This document shows positions 1 through 8,792 of a stretch of 47,283 nucleotides of DNA, in pieces. The translations under genes were made by a program, and so were the position numbers. Within the stretch, counting starts at the first letter, position 1; the number at the start of each line of letters is the position of its first letter. The notes below the pieces were generated by a model. That model worked only from the letters and a program-made list of their open reading frames with translations, made no database searches and had not been told where the DNA came from. Source of the DNA: Chloroflexia bacterium. Its GTDB lineage: Bacteria > Chloroflexota > Chloroflexia > Thermobaculales > Thermobaculaceae. The stretch spans positions 55,655-102,937 of the forward strand of contig JAUJMR010000010.1 of NCBI GenBank assembly GCA_030446765.1, written 5' to 3'.

Positions 1-75
1 GAGGCCAAGGAGCGCACAATGGCCGAGATGAAGCGCGTCAAGCAGGGCAGGCATCTGTGGCAGGTGCTCGCGTAA
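1..75 (+). CDS. C-terminal end of a probable ABC sugar-binding protein (partial)
   Basis: An open frame enters from the left edge and ends at TAA (73-75), leaving 24 residues that finish in GRHLWQVLA. The piece is too short to place in a family by itself. It lies directly upstream of two sugar-type ABC permeases in the same orientation, where such operons usually carry the extracellular solute-binding protein. The assignment therefore rests on position only. Confidence 0.5.
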   Translation, partial: EAKERTMAEMKRVKQGRHLWQVLA

Positions 76-88
76 CAGGCTCCCTACT

Positions 89-119
89 GGTTGAGACGTC
101 CCAGTGGGACGTCTCAACC
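89..119. terminator. Perfect 15-bp inverted repeat between binding protein and permease genes
   Basis: Arms 89-103 and 105-119 (GGTTGAGACGTCCCA and its exact complement) flank a single central base. No T-run follows, so this is not a classical intrinsic terminator. Strong hairpins after the binding-protein gene are common in ABC importer operons, where they stabilise the upstream message and lower permease expression; that role is inferred. A palindromic operator is the alternative reading. Confidence 0.55.
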
Positions 120-161
120 GTGGACTCGCTACCCGGCGCAGTGTGAGGAGGTCGGTCCGGT

Positions 162-1100
162 ATGGCAGCAACTACGCATCAGGCAGGTTCAATAGGCCTC
201 CGAAGTCGACGCTGGTCACCGCGCGCCCGGCACGATTTTCTCTGGGGTCTCATATTCACCTCTCCCGCGATTCTCGGGCTGCTTTTCTTTCGGGTGTATC
301 CCGTGCTCGCGTCGTTGTACTACAGCTTCACCTCCTACTCCATCTTCGGCTCGCCGCGGTGGACCGGCCTGGAGAACTACCGCACCCTGATCAGCGATAA
401 GAACTTCTGGAAGTCACTGTTCAACACGGTATACTTCCTCTCATTTTCCATCCCGCTCGGTATCCTTGTTGGGCTCGGGCTCGCGCTGCTGCTCAACATG
501 AAGGTGCAAGGCATGTCGTTCTATCGCACGATTTTCTTTTTGCCGAGCATTGTGCCAGCGGTAGCTTCGGCAGTGATTTTCAACTACGTCTTCAACCCCC
601 AGTACGGGATCCTCAACAACCTTCTGCGGGTCTTTGGGATCAACGGCCCAGGCTGGCTCGCGCACCCGTCGTGGGCGATGCCCGCACTAATCATAATAAG
701 CATCTGGGGCGTCGGCAATCTCATGCTCATCCTGCTTGCCGGTCTTCAGGATGTGCCTCAGGACCTGTACGACGCGGCCTTCGTGGACGGCGCGGGCAAG
801 GCTCAACGGTTTCGGCACGTCACGATACCGTTTTTGAGCCCCCACCTCTTCTTCGCGCTCATCACCGGGCTCATCGCCGGTTTCCAGTACTTCGCGCAAC
901 CGTATGTCATCAGCAATGGCACCGGAGGTCCGGCGCGCTCGACCTTAGTGTACGGGCTTTACCTGTGGCAGAACGCGTTCAAGTTCTACCGGATGGGCTA
1001 CGCAAGCGCGATGGCGTGGGTCTTACTCATCATCATCGTGATCACGACGCTCATCACGTTCCGGGCGCTCTCCCGGCGCGTGTACTACGGCGGAGCATAA
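162..1100 (+). CDS. ABC sugar transporter permease, MalF/UgpA type
   Basis: A 312-residue inner-membrane permease of a binding-protein-dependent importer. The N-terminus is polar and is followed by about six hydrophobic segments. The cytoplasmic EAA loop that contacts the ATPase is clear near residues 204-220 (DAAFVDGAGKAQRF, followed by the conserved IPFLSP-like stretch). The ATG is chosen because GAGGAGGT lies 9 bases upstream. Its stop is 10 bases before the second permease, so the two are surely cotranscribed and form a heterodimer. No ATP-binding subunit is encoded here; such carbohydrate importers often share an MsiK-type ATPase encoded elsewhere. The substrate cannot be read from the sequence, but the downstream genes suggest a sugar or sugar derivative. 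Confidence 0.93.
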   Translation: MAATTHQAGSIGLRSRRWSPRARHDFLWGLIFTSPAILGLLFFRVYPVLASLYYSFTSYSIFGSPRWTGLENYRTLISDKNFWKSLFNTVYFLSFSIPLGILVGLGLALLLNMKVQGMSFYRTIFFLPSIVPAVASAVIFNYVFNPQYGILNNLLRVFGINGPGWLAHPSWAMPALIIISIWGVGNLMLILLAGLQDVPQDLYDAAFVDGAGKAQRFRHVTIPFLSPHLFFALITGLIAGFQYFAQPYVISNGTGGPARSTLVYGLYLWQNAFKFYRMGYASAMAWVLLIIIVITTLITFRALSRRVYYGGA

Positions 1101-1110
1101 GGAGGGACCG

Positions 1111-1986
1111 ATGGCGAATGTGACTCTTGCCCACACCTCCGAGCGCGCGGGTAGCGCGCGCGCCAGCAGGATCATTAGCCAGATTCTCGCGCATAGCACG
1201 TTGCTGATTCTGAGCTTCTTATTCTTCATCCCGTTCTTCTGGATGATCACGAGCAGCTTCAAAATCAACAGCCAGCTCTCCGCGTTCCCGATCGTGTGGG
1301 TCCCCAACCCCGTAACCTTCGAGCACTACACGAACGGCCTGCAACAGGTGCCGTTCACGCGCTGGATCCTCAACACGCTCATCGTGTGTGCGTTCTCGGT
1401 GCTCGGGACGGTTATCTCTTGCGCGATGGTCGCGTATGGTGTGTCGCGCATAAACTGGCCATGGCGCAATCCGCTCTTCGCGGTCCTGTTGGCGACGACG
1501 ATGATCCCGGACCAGGTGACCTTCATCCCGCTCTTCATCATATTCCGCAATCTCGGATGGGTGAACACCTACCTGCCGCTGACGGTGCCCGCGTTCTTTG
1601 CCAATGCATTCTTTGTCTTCCTCCTGCGGCAGTTCTTCATGTCAATCCCACAGGAACTCTCGGAAGCAGCCAAAGTGGACGGCGCGAGCGAGCTGACGAT
1701 CTTCACGCGTATAATCCTGCCGCTCGCGAAGCCCGCCCTGGCGACCGTCGGCCTGTTCCAGTTCCTCGCCTCCTGGGGAGACTTCTTCGGACCGTTGATC
1801 TACCTGAGCCGCACGGAGCAGTACACGGTCTCGCTCGGACTGACCTTCTTCCAGGGTGAGTATACGAGCCAGTTCGGTAGCCTGATGGCGGCCAGCACCG
1901 TGATGCTCCTTCCTGTGCTGGTGCTCTTCTTCTTCACGCAACGAACGTTCATCCAGGGTATTACCCTGACCGGGATCAAGGGATAG
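1111..1986 (+). CDS. ABC sugar transporter permease, MalG/UgpE type
   Basis: A 291-residue partner permease. It has a short cytoplasmic N-terminus, a first membrane helix around residues 29-50 (FFIPFFWMITSSF) and a conserved EAA loop near residue 185 (EAAKVDGASELTIF, then LPLAKPAL). The C-terminus keeps the family pattern GDFFGPLIYL. A GGAGG motif (1101-1105) lies just before the ATG. It follows the MalF-type permease by 10 bases and precedes the oxygenase gene by 7 bases, so it belongs to the same operon. The family assignment is firm; the transported substrate is unknown. Confidence 0.93.
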   Translation: MANVTLAHTSERAGSARASRIISQILAHSTLLILSFLFFIPFFWMITSSFKINSQLSAFPIVWVPNPVTFEHYTNGLQQVPFTRWILNTLIVCAFSVLGTVISCAMVAYGVSRINWPWRNPLFAVLLATTMIPDQVTFIPLFIIFRNLGWVNTYLPLTVPAFFANAFFVFLLRQFFMSIPQELSEAAKVDGASELTIFTRIILPLAKPALATVGLFQFLASWGDFFGPLIYLSRTEQYTVSLGLTFFQGEYTSQFGSLMAASTVMLLPVLVLFFFTQRTFIQGITLTGIKG

Positions 1987-1993
1987 GTAGGGT

Positions 1994-3017
1994 ATGTCCG
2001 CGCGATACGACTTCCTGACTGAGGAGCAGGTCGAGCATTTCCTGACGCACGGCCACGTCGTCCTGCACGACTGCTTCTCGCGTGAGGCGGCGACCAGGCT
2101 GACCGACCGGGCGTGGACGCGCCTCGGGTACGATCCCAACGACCCCACGACCTGGGAACAGGCAGTGATCCACATGCCCACACACGAGCGCTTCGATGTG
2201 CGAGAGTTCGCTCCCACCGTCTGGGGCGCGGTGTGCGACCTGCTCGGCGGGGAAGGGCGCATCAAGCAGCCGTATACATGGGGCGATGGCTTTATCGTGA
2301 ACCTCCGCGAGGGTGCGGACCGGCCGTGGGAGCCACCCTCCGCCCGTGTCGGCGGCTGGCACAAGGATGGTGACTTCTTCCGACACTTCCTGGACTCCCC
2401 CGGAGCAAGGACTGCTGACCCTGGTCGTATGGTCGGACATCCAGCCGCGCGGCGGCGGCACGTTTGTCGCCGCGGACTCCGTTCCCGTTGTGGCACGCTA
2501 CCTTGCCGCCCACCCAGAGGGGGTGCTGCCGACGGAGTTTCCGACGAAGGCGCTCATCGCCGAGTGCAGCCAATTTGTCGAGGCGACAGGGCGTGTTGGA
2601 GACGTGTTCCTGTTGCACCCGTATGTGCTGCACGCAAAGTCGCAGAACCACCTTGGCGTCCCACGCCTCATCACCAATCCACCCGTGCACCTGAAGGAGC
2701 CGATGAACTTCAACCGGCCCGACCCGGCCGACTACTCCCCAGTTGAGCTCGCCGTGCTGCGCGGTCTTGGGGTCGATCGGCTGGACTTCCGGCCCGCGGC
2801 CCCGCGTGCGGCGGTCGTTCCCAAGCGCGTGGCGCGCCAGCAGAGGATGCTTGAGGAGGAAAAGGCACGACTCGCGGCCACGTTCGGGGTAGTCGGAAGT
2901 AGATTGACGGTCCGGAGACCGTCAGTCTCGCCGCTTGAAGGAGCATTGCACTTCCGTAGGAGAGCACTCGTGAGCGTCGAGGCCCGCAGTTCGGACACGA
3001 TCCAGACGTTCCGGTGA
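1994..3017 (+). CDS. Phytanoyl-CoA dioxygenase (PhyH) family protein, frameshifted
   Basis: A non-haem Fe(II)/2-oxoglutarate oxygenase of the PhyH family, about 340 residues once repaired. The first part carries the metal ligands in WHKDG (H123, D125). The second part has the distal histidine region LHPYVLH and the 2-oxoglutarate-binding region GVPRLITN. The two halves lie in different frames. Removing one C from the C5 tract at 2397-2401 joins them as DSPEQGLLTLVVW. The last ~38 residues look non-conserved and run through a perfect hairpin (2905-2924), so the true end may be near 2900 with a further indel. It sits in the sugar-uptake operon. PhyH-like enzymes in such clusters hydroxylate small metabolites; the substrate is unknown. 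Confidence 0.8.
2905..2924. terminator. 8-bp perfect hairpin inside the PhyH tail
   Basis: TGACGGTC and GACCGTCA are separated by CGGA. The hairpin lies in the poorly conserved end of the oxygenase frame and has no T-run after it. It may mark the true end of that gene if the tail is an artefact of another indel, or it may be a transcript-stabilising hairpin. Confidence 0.35.
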
Positions 3018-3105
3018 TAGGGGTTTGTCTGTGTGCGTTGCGAGATGCTCCCGCGGATGACTGACCAGGGACCAACTCAAAGCACCGGCATCCTCAGGCG
3101 GCGGC

Positions 3106-3135
3106 TTGATAGCACTATCCCAAGTGTCCCATAAA
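3106..3135 (+). promoter_or_regulatory. Possible promoter before the isomerase gene
   Basis: TTGATA (3106-3111) and CATAAA (3130-3135) are separated by 18 bases, ahead of AAGGAGG and the ATG at 3154. This could give internal transcription of the catabolic genes. The match is moderate and untested. Confidence 0.3.
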
Positions 3136-3153
3136 ACAAGGAGGCTCAATCCT

Positions 3154-3955
3154 ATGCGACTCGGTTGTAACACGGTGCTCTTTGCGGCCCGCGACATCGC
3201 AGGGGCGCTGGAGCGGGTCGCCTGGTGCGGCTATGCGGAGGTCGAGCTCGCCGCCATTCCCGGGGATGTGCGAGCACGTGTCGCCAGCGGCGGACACCGC
3301 GGCGGTGCGCTCGCAGACGGAGGCGGCCGGCCTCCGTATTGTCGCCGTGGAGGCCGCGATGGACCTGACGGACCCGGCGAACCTGGATCGATTCCGCGCC
3401 GTGTTGCGGATGGCGGCCGGTCTGGGAGCGGAGGTCGTCAACACGGGCGGTGGCGGCAAGAGTGACGACGCGGACTCGGAGCGGGCCGTGCACGGCGCGA
3501 TTCGCCAGCTTGCCCCCGAGGCGGCGTCGATCGGTGTCCGGCTCGGGGTGAAGGCGCACGTAAACCAGGCGGTGTATAACACGGAGACCGCGCTGCGCGC
3601 GCTCGACGCAGTGCCGGAGCCGGGCTGGGGCATCAACTACGATGCAAGCCACCTCTATCGCGTCGGGGATGACGTCGTGCAGGCAGCAAGCCAGCTTGGT
3701 TCCCGGCTCGCCTCCGTGCACATTCGCGACACCCAGGAGGCGGTGATCCCCATCGGCCCGCCGCTCACCCAGATACCGGGCAGGGGAAACATCGACCTTG
3801 CGGGCGTCGTAGCCGCCCTGCGCGCGACTGGCTATGACGGCCCGGTGAACCTCGAGGTGATCGGCGGCGCGAAGCTTGAGGATTGGCAAGCCGTTGCCGT
3901 GGCGGCTGAGGGGCACGGCTATCTTTCCCGCCTCATGCAGGAACCGGCCTCTTAA
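3154..3955 (+). CDS. Sugar phosphate isomerase/epimerase (TIM barrel), frameshifted
   Basis: A xylose-isomerase-like TIM-barrel protein (AP endonuclease 2 superfamily) of about 266 residues after repair. The start MRLGCNTVLFAARDI is read in one frame and everything after the proline-glycine near 3262 in another. Dropping one G from the G4 at 3262-3265 joins them as IPGMCEHVSP. Family features include the metal and substrate regions GWGINYDASHLY and SVHIRDTQ, and the C-terminal NLEVIGG. AAGGAGG precedes the ATG. It lies between the oxygenase and a Gfo/Idh dehydrogenase, a pairing typical of inositol or keto-sugar catabolism. The exact substrate is not evident. Confidence 0.82.
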
Positions 3956-4001
3956 TCACGTATCCGGCGTACGCAGAACGACATCTTCTCAAGGAGGCCT
4001 C

Positions 4002-4988
4002 ATGCTCAACGTAGCGGTCATCGGTACCGGCAACATCGGCAAGATACACACGAACTGGTATGCCCAGAACCCCAACGCCAAGCTCGTCGCGCTGTGCGAT
4101 ATGATCCCCGAGTCCGTGGACCCGGTCGCGCAGCAGTACGGCGTGCCCGCGTACTACGACGTGGAGCAGATGCTCGCGAAGGAGGAGATCGATGCCGTGA
4201 GCGTCGCAACCGCCGGGGAGGAGAACGGCGGCCACCACTACGAGCCGGCAATGGCCGCGCTTCGGGCCGGGAAGCACGTGCTCGTCGAGAAGCCGATCTC
4301 GAACAATATCGAGCACGCGCGCGAGCTCGTCCGGACGGCCAAGGAGAACGGCTTGTTGCTTGGCGTGAACCTGAATCACCGGTTCACCCCTGCTGCGGCG
4401 CGTGCAAAGCAGCTGCAGACCGACGGCCAGCTTGGCGATGTGCTGTTCGTGAACATGGCGCTCTGGATCAACAACCCGAACGAAAGCTCGCCCTGGTTTC
4501 ACATGCGCGCGCTGCACTCCCATTCGATTGACGTGATGCGGTACTTCGGCGGCCCCATCAGGCGCGTACAGGCGTTCATGCACAAGGCGCCGGGGCGCAA
4601 TACATGGTCCAATGCCTCCGTGAACGTGCAATTCGCGAGCGGCGCGGTGGGGCATCTTACGGGTTCGTACGATGCCAGTATGCACCACCCCATAGAGCGC
4701 TGCGAGGTTGCCGGTGCGAACGGCCGCTTCGTGATCGAGAACGTGTATCAGCGGCTGGAGTTTTTCCCGCGCAAGTCGCCGGAGAAGCTCGTCGTGGAGA
4801 ACCCGATCATGGGCGGGATGGGCAACTTCAATGAGACCTTCAAGAACCGCATCGACCGTTTCGTCGAGCAGGTCGCGGCGGGCGGTCCGCTGGACGGCTC
4901 CGGCGAGGAGGGGCTCGCGGCGCAGGAGGTGATCGAGGGGGCGATCCGCTCCTGGGAGAACGGGACGATCGAGGAGGTCAACGGGTGA
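4002..4988 (+). CDS. Gfo/Idh/MocA family NAD(P)-dependent dehydrogenase
   Basis: A 328-residue oxidoreductase. The N-terminal Rossmann fold shows GTGNIG at residues 8-13 and the cofactor-side motif VEKPIS near residue 94. The C-terminal alpha/beta substrate domain contains the region HMRALHSHSIDVMRYFGGP with candidate catalytic histidines. The ATG follows AAGGAGGCCTC. The 3' end overlaps the next gene in a GTGA (4985-4988), so translation is coupled. With the neighbouring isomerase it probably oxidises an imported sugar, inositol or amino sugar, a step usual for this family; the specificity is not determinable. Confidence 0.9.
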   Translation: MLNVAVIGTGNIGKIHTNWYAQNPNAKLVALCDMIPESVDPVAQQYGVPAYYDVEQMLAKEEIDAVSVATAGEENGGHHYEPAMAALRAGKHVLVEKPISNNIEHARELVRTAKENGLLLGVNLNHRFTPAAARAKQLQTDGQLGDVLFVNMALWINNPNESSPWFHMRALHSHSIDVMRYFGGPIRRVQAFMHKAPGRNTWSNASVNVQFASGAVGHLTGSYDASMHHPIERCEVAGANGRFVIENVYQRLEFFPRKSPEKLVVENPIMGGMGNFNETFKNRIDRFVEQVAAGGPLDGSGEEGLAAQEVIEGAIRSWENGTIEEVNG

Positions 4989-6424
4989 ACATTGTGCTCA
5001 TCGCGCTCGACACGCAGCGCGCGGATCACCTCGGCTGTTACGGCTACGGGCGCGATACCAGCCCGTTTATCGACAGCGTCGCTGCGAGCGGGGTGCTTTT
5101 CGAGCGCTGCGCCGCACCAAACATCCCGACGCACCCAAGCTTCACGACGATGTTCTCCGGCAAGGAGGCGATCACCCACAATATCCTGAACATTGGCGGC
5201 AAGTTCCCCGTCACCGAGGGTGTGCGGCTCCTGCCGGAGATCCTGCGGGAGCACGGTTGGGCGACCGCCGCGGTAGACAGCATGGGGCGCCACTTCAAGC
5301 GCGGGTACGACGAGTACGTCACATACGAGTGGGACCGCTCAGTGCCGACCGAGCTGCGCCGCGCGGAGACGGTCACGGACGCCACGCTCCCCGTCATCGA
5401 GCGGCTGACCGCCCAGGAGCGGCCGTTCTTCCTGTTTGTCCACTACTGGGACCCGCACACGCCATATCTCCCGCCGCCACCCTACGACCGCATGTTCTAT
5501 CCCGAAGGTCGTGATCCGTACGATGTGAACAACCACAGCATGGACGAGGCTTGGAGTTGGGAACCATTCAAGTGGTACTTCCACGAGTGGATGCCGGGTG
5601 TCACGGACGCCGAGTACGTGAACAGTCTGTACGATGGGGAGACCCGGTACATGGACACCCATCTCCAGCGCGTGTTCGATGCGCTCGCTCCGGTGCAAGA
5701 CGAGACGCTGGTAATCCTCACCGCGGACCACGGCGAGGTGCTCAACGACCATCCCGGTTATTATGATCATCACGGGCTGTACGAGGCGAACGTTCACGTG
5801 CCGCTCATCCTCTCCTGGCCAGGAAAGCTGCCCGAGGGGAAGCGGGTGCCGGGCTGGGTGCAGAACACGGACATCGCCCCGACGCTGCTGGAACTCGCGG
5901 GTATCCCCGACCGTGATGCCATGGAGGGACTGAGCCTGCTTCCCACGCTGTATGGCCTGCGGGATAGTAACTACGAGCAGATCTACTACTCCGAGGCGAC
6001 GTGGCAACAGAAGCGTGCGATCCGCGAGGGGCATTGGAAATTCATCCACGCCCTCGTGCAGGATCCGCACGGTGGTCCGATGCAGGAGCTGTATGACCTC
6101 GACGCCGACCCAAACGAGCAGCACAATGTCCTGGACCAGCATCCCGAGGTCGCGCGGGACCTTGAGGCGAAGCTGCAAACCTGGGTCGAGCGGCGCCTGC
6201 GCGAGACCGGGCGAAGTGAGGATCCGGTGGCGACGCAAGGCGTGGCGGGCACGATGATCGGAACGCCCGTGCCTGGCGAGACCCCCGGACCAGGCGCGAC
6301 GCCGCTGCACCAGCGCGAGGGCGTGCTGGCGGCGAACATTCCCGCGCCCGATGCCCTCAACGCCCCGAACGAGACGCGAGACGAGCAAACGGGCACGGAG
6401 CTACACGGCTACGTGGAGGAGTGA
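4985..6424 (+). CDS. Sulfatase-superfamily hydrolase with Thr at the nucleophile position
   Basis: A 479-residue protein of the alkaline phosphatase/sulfatase fold. Metal-binding segments are ALDTQRADHLG at residues 7-17 and LTADHGEVLNDH near residue 245. The conserved ELYDLDADPNEQHNV C-terminal element is present. The sulfatase signature C/S-x-P-S-R reads T49-H-P-S-F here, so the formylglycine precursor is replaced by threonine and the arginine by phenylalanine. This fits phosphodiesterase- or phosphonate-hydrolase-like members better than true sulfatases. About 60 Pro/Gly-rich residues end the protein. There is no signal peptide, so it is probably cytoplasmic. The GTG start overlaps the previous stop. 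It likely removes a charged group from the substrate of this cluster. Confidence 0.85.
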   Translation: MNIVLIALDTQRADHLGCYGYGRDTSPFIDSVAASGVLFERCAAPNIPTHPSFTTMFSGKEAITHNILNIGGKFPVTEGVRLLPEILREHGWATAAVDSMGRHFKRGYDEYVTYEWDRSVPTELRRAETVTDATLPVIERLTAQERPFFLFVHYWDPHTPYLPPPPYDRMFYPEGRDPYDVNNHSMDEAWSWEPFKWYFHEWMPGVTDAEYVNSLYDGETRYMDTHLQRVFDALAPVQDETLVILTADHGEVLNDHPGYYDHHGLYEANVHVPLILSWPGKLPEGKRVPGWVQNTDIAPTLLELAGIPDRDAMEGLSLLPTLYGLRDSNYEQIYYSEATWQQKRAIREGHWKFIHALVQDPHGGPMQELYDLDADPNEQHNVLDQHPEVARDLEAKLQTWVERRLRETGRSEDPVATQGVAGTMIGTPVPGETPGPGATPLHQREGVLAANIPAPDALNAPNETRDEQTGTELHGYVEE

Positions 6425-6543
6425 TACGACATCCCGCGATAGGGGTGTTGGATACGGGAGGCATCCCTGCGATAGGCAGTCGTCAGAATCGATGGTTTTA
6501 TGTGGGCGGTCTAGCTGACCAGTACCGGGAAGTCGAGAAGTAA

Positions 6544-7076
6544 ATGTCGCGAGGAAGGCTAATCCGCTTGGGCGGGCCGGCTAGCGTGGGGGCCAGTATC
6601 CTCTGGATGCTGGTGTGGCTCCACCAGCGCCAGACGCACGGGCCAACCGAGGTAAACGAGGAGCTTCTCCTCTTTGGCCTCACCTGGAAGGATTCGGCCA
6701 AGTTCCTGGTCTTGCCGTTTATCCTCCTCCTCATGGGGATAGTGAGCCTGTTTGTAAGGCGCGGACGCCCGGGGTGGCTGGGGCGGATAGGCTTCGTCGT
6801 CACGGTCGTGGGGCTCGTGGGGCTCATTGTGGGCACGGCGCTCCAGTTCTGGTTCTTCCCGTGGGGCTCGTACGCGGTCGGCTTCGAGGACCCCGGACCC
6901 CACCGCGTCGGGGGGCGATCCAGCTCATCTCAACCCTCGTCTTCACTGTTGGACTGATTGTCTTCAATATCGACCTAGTACGAGCTAGGGTAATACCGCT
7001 ATGGGCCGCTCCCGTGCTGGTCTTAGGCGGGCTCGCCACCTTCTTCCTCACCCCGTCAGCTGGCTACCTGGCCTAG
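6544..7076 (+). CDS. Small multi-pass membrane protein, frameshifted
   Basis: About 177 residues after repair, with five or so hydrophobic segments: VGASILWMLVWLH, FLVLPFILLLMGIVSLFV, IGFVVTVVGLVGLIVGTAL, LISTLVFTVGLIVFNI and a last one near LWAAPVLVLGGLATFF. The frame breaks in the G6 run at 6910-6915. One more G gives RVGGAIQLISTLVF and continues to the TAG at 7074-7076. A purine-rich GAAGTCGAGAAG precedes the ATG. I do not recognise the family. It is not obviously part of the neighbouring operons. Confidence 0.6.
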
Positions 7077-7491
7077 CCTGGCTCCTGCTTGGGCTGGTGC
7101 TCCGGTCTTGGAGGCCCGTGCCGTCGTAGTCGCCAGCGGCCCTGGGACGCGGGGGCCGTCTGCACATCCTACGACAGTTGTGATTCATCCAAGCGTGAGT
7201 CGCCTGGTACAGATGAGGGCGGCGGCGAGGTAGAGCAACCCACGATAGACGGTCGCTGAGTTCTCGAATTGCCCTGGGACAGAGCGGTCCTGTTCTTATC
7301 GAAACTGATGGGATGAGGCATACGCTTACCTCCAAGGCCACGGGTGCACTGCATTTGGCCATAAGGTTTCCGGGCTACATTGCCCAGCCAACATGTGATA
7401 CAGCCCCCTGTCTCCCGGGAATCCTACGGGTTAGAGTCGTGCCATGGCATCGATGACCGAGCTGCTATCACGATACGAAAGGGAGAACTGA
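7077..7491. other. Gene-poor gap with an IS remnant
   Basis: Apart from the transposase fragment on the minus strand I see no intact gene here. The right end carries GAAAGGGAGAACTGA, which supplies the ribosome-binding site of the next gene. No intact terminal inverted repeats could be recognised. Confidence 0.5.
7185..7288 (-). pseudogene. C-terminal fragment of an IS5-type transposase
   Basis: Read on the minus strand, the segment encodes FENSATVYRGLLYLAAALIC followed by TRRLTLG and a stop. This matches the C-terminal end typical of IS5-group DDE transposases. A stop codon lies in frame just upstream, so only about 34 codons survive. It is a relic of a past insertion, with no catalytic residues left. 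Confidence 0.7.
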
Positions 7492-8145
7492 ATGAAGATC
7501 CTGGCATCCACACTCACGGCCCTGGTGCTCGCACTACTGCTGTCCGCGCCGGCATTCGCTGGCGGTGACGACGGCGGCGACACCGTGACAAAGACGTATT
7601 CACTCACCGTCAATGGGCGAGTGGACGATCCCGGCGACAGGCTTTTTCTTCGTCATGCATAGTGCGGAGGGAGATGGCACCGATGAGGCCCCGTCGCTCA
7701 TCATTTTTGTGGCCCCGATCTCTCGCAGGCTATCCCCGAGGGCGAGGACTTTGAGGTCGTACGGGCCGACAACTATTCGGAGCAATGCCTGGGCAACGGC
7801 ACGGTATACACGGCGAGCCGTGAGCTGGAACCTGGCGGCCGCCTGTACTTCAGCTTCTTCCCCGCGCTGCTGAGTGAGCTGAAAGCGGGAGGAGAACCGG
7901 AGTCTATCGTCAGCAGTGATGATGGAGATGACCGAGAGGAACCGGAAGACTTTGAGGTTATTAGTACCGACACGACGAACACCGCCTGGTACGACTTTTC
8001 GGGTTCAGGCGTAGACCGGCAGACACCCGAGATGCCGGACACCGGTGCGGGTGGTATGGCGGCAGCCGGTCTCCCGCTCGGTTACGGCGCGGCCACGCTC
8101 TCGCTCCTCGCCGCTTGCGGGTACGTGGCGCGGAGGTATCGCTAA
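7492..8145 (+). CDS. Secreted protein with LPXTG-like C-terminal anchor, two frameshifts
   Basis: About 217 residues. A clear signal peptide (MKILASTLTALVLALLLSA, then PAFAG) is followed by a repaired beta-rich domain (VNGRVDDPGDRLFFVMHS and LIIFCGPDLSQAIPEGEDFE), an acidic linker and an anchor: MPDTGAGG, a hydrophobic helix and a C-terminal ARRYR. This is the layout of sortase substrates, with Met in place of Leu. The frame is lost in the T5 at 7643-7647 (one T too many) and regained in the T5 at 7704-7708 (one T too few), so the two errors compensate. The single middle domain suggests a cell-surface protein. No sortase gene is in the window. Confidence 0.7.
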
Positions 8146-8214
8146 TCAGCGCACATCGGGCGGCTGCGCCGGCGCAGCCGCCCGGTCCTAGCAACCTATT
8201 TCAGGAGGTAAACT

Positions 8215-8651
8215 ATGTCCCGTGAGATGAGTATCGGCATTGTCAGTGCGATCGGCGCTGCTGCCCTCGCAGCCTTTGCTGTGTTCGGTGGTCCCGAGTC
8301 CAACCCCGATCAGGTCAGGGTCCTCCCATACGTCATCGGGTTCACGCTGGTAATGGCTGGCATAGTGTTTGGTCTGGTGGTCCCGTGGGCCGAGAGACGC
8401 TCCCAGGCGAGCAAGCGAATCGTCCCGCGAAGGCGGGGCTCGTTGCCAGCATACTGGGGCTCCTGACCGTCGTCGCGTTCTGGAGCGGCCTGCCCGTCAT
8501 CTTTGGCGGCGCTGGGGTTGCCCTCGGCATGGCTGGACAGGACCGAGCAGCGGAAGCCGGCCGCCGACGGCTCGCGACGGCGGCGATCATTGTCGGCGCG
8601 CTCGCCATGCTGCTCGCCGTGGGCATCACCATCGTGGACAGCGCCATGTAG
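8215..8651 (+). CDS. Small membrane protein resembling DUF4190-type proteins, frameshifted
   Basis: About 145 residues once repaired, preceded by a strong TTCAGGAGGT site. The N-terminal half has two helices (IGIVSAIGAAALAAFAVFGG and VLPYVIGFTLVMAGIVFGLV). The C-terminal half has two more, around LVASILGLLTVVAFW and GGAGVALGMAGQDRAAEAG, plus a last AAIIVGALAMLLAVGITIV. The Gly-rich helix followed by a charged loop recalls DUF4190-like proteins. The halves are in different frames, and one missing base near 8413-8417 explains it. The function is unknown. Confidence 0.55.
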
Positions 8652-8792
8652 GCGCATTCGCCGAGCCGGGGCCCGCGCTGGCGCTGGCCCCTACCATCGG
8701 CGGCAGTGATATGCCAGCGCTGCCGCCGTCACGTCGTGCTACAATCACCCCACCTGAAGCCCCGTTGGGCTGGACGGGTAAACGAGGAACCG

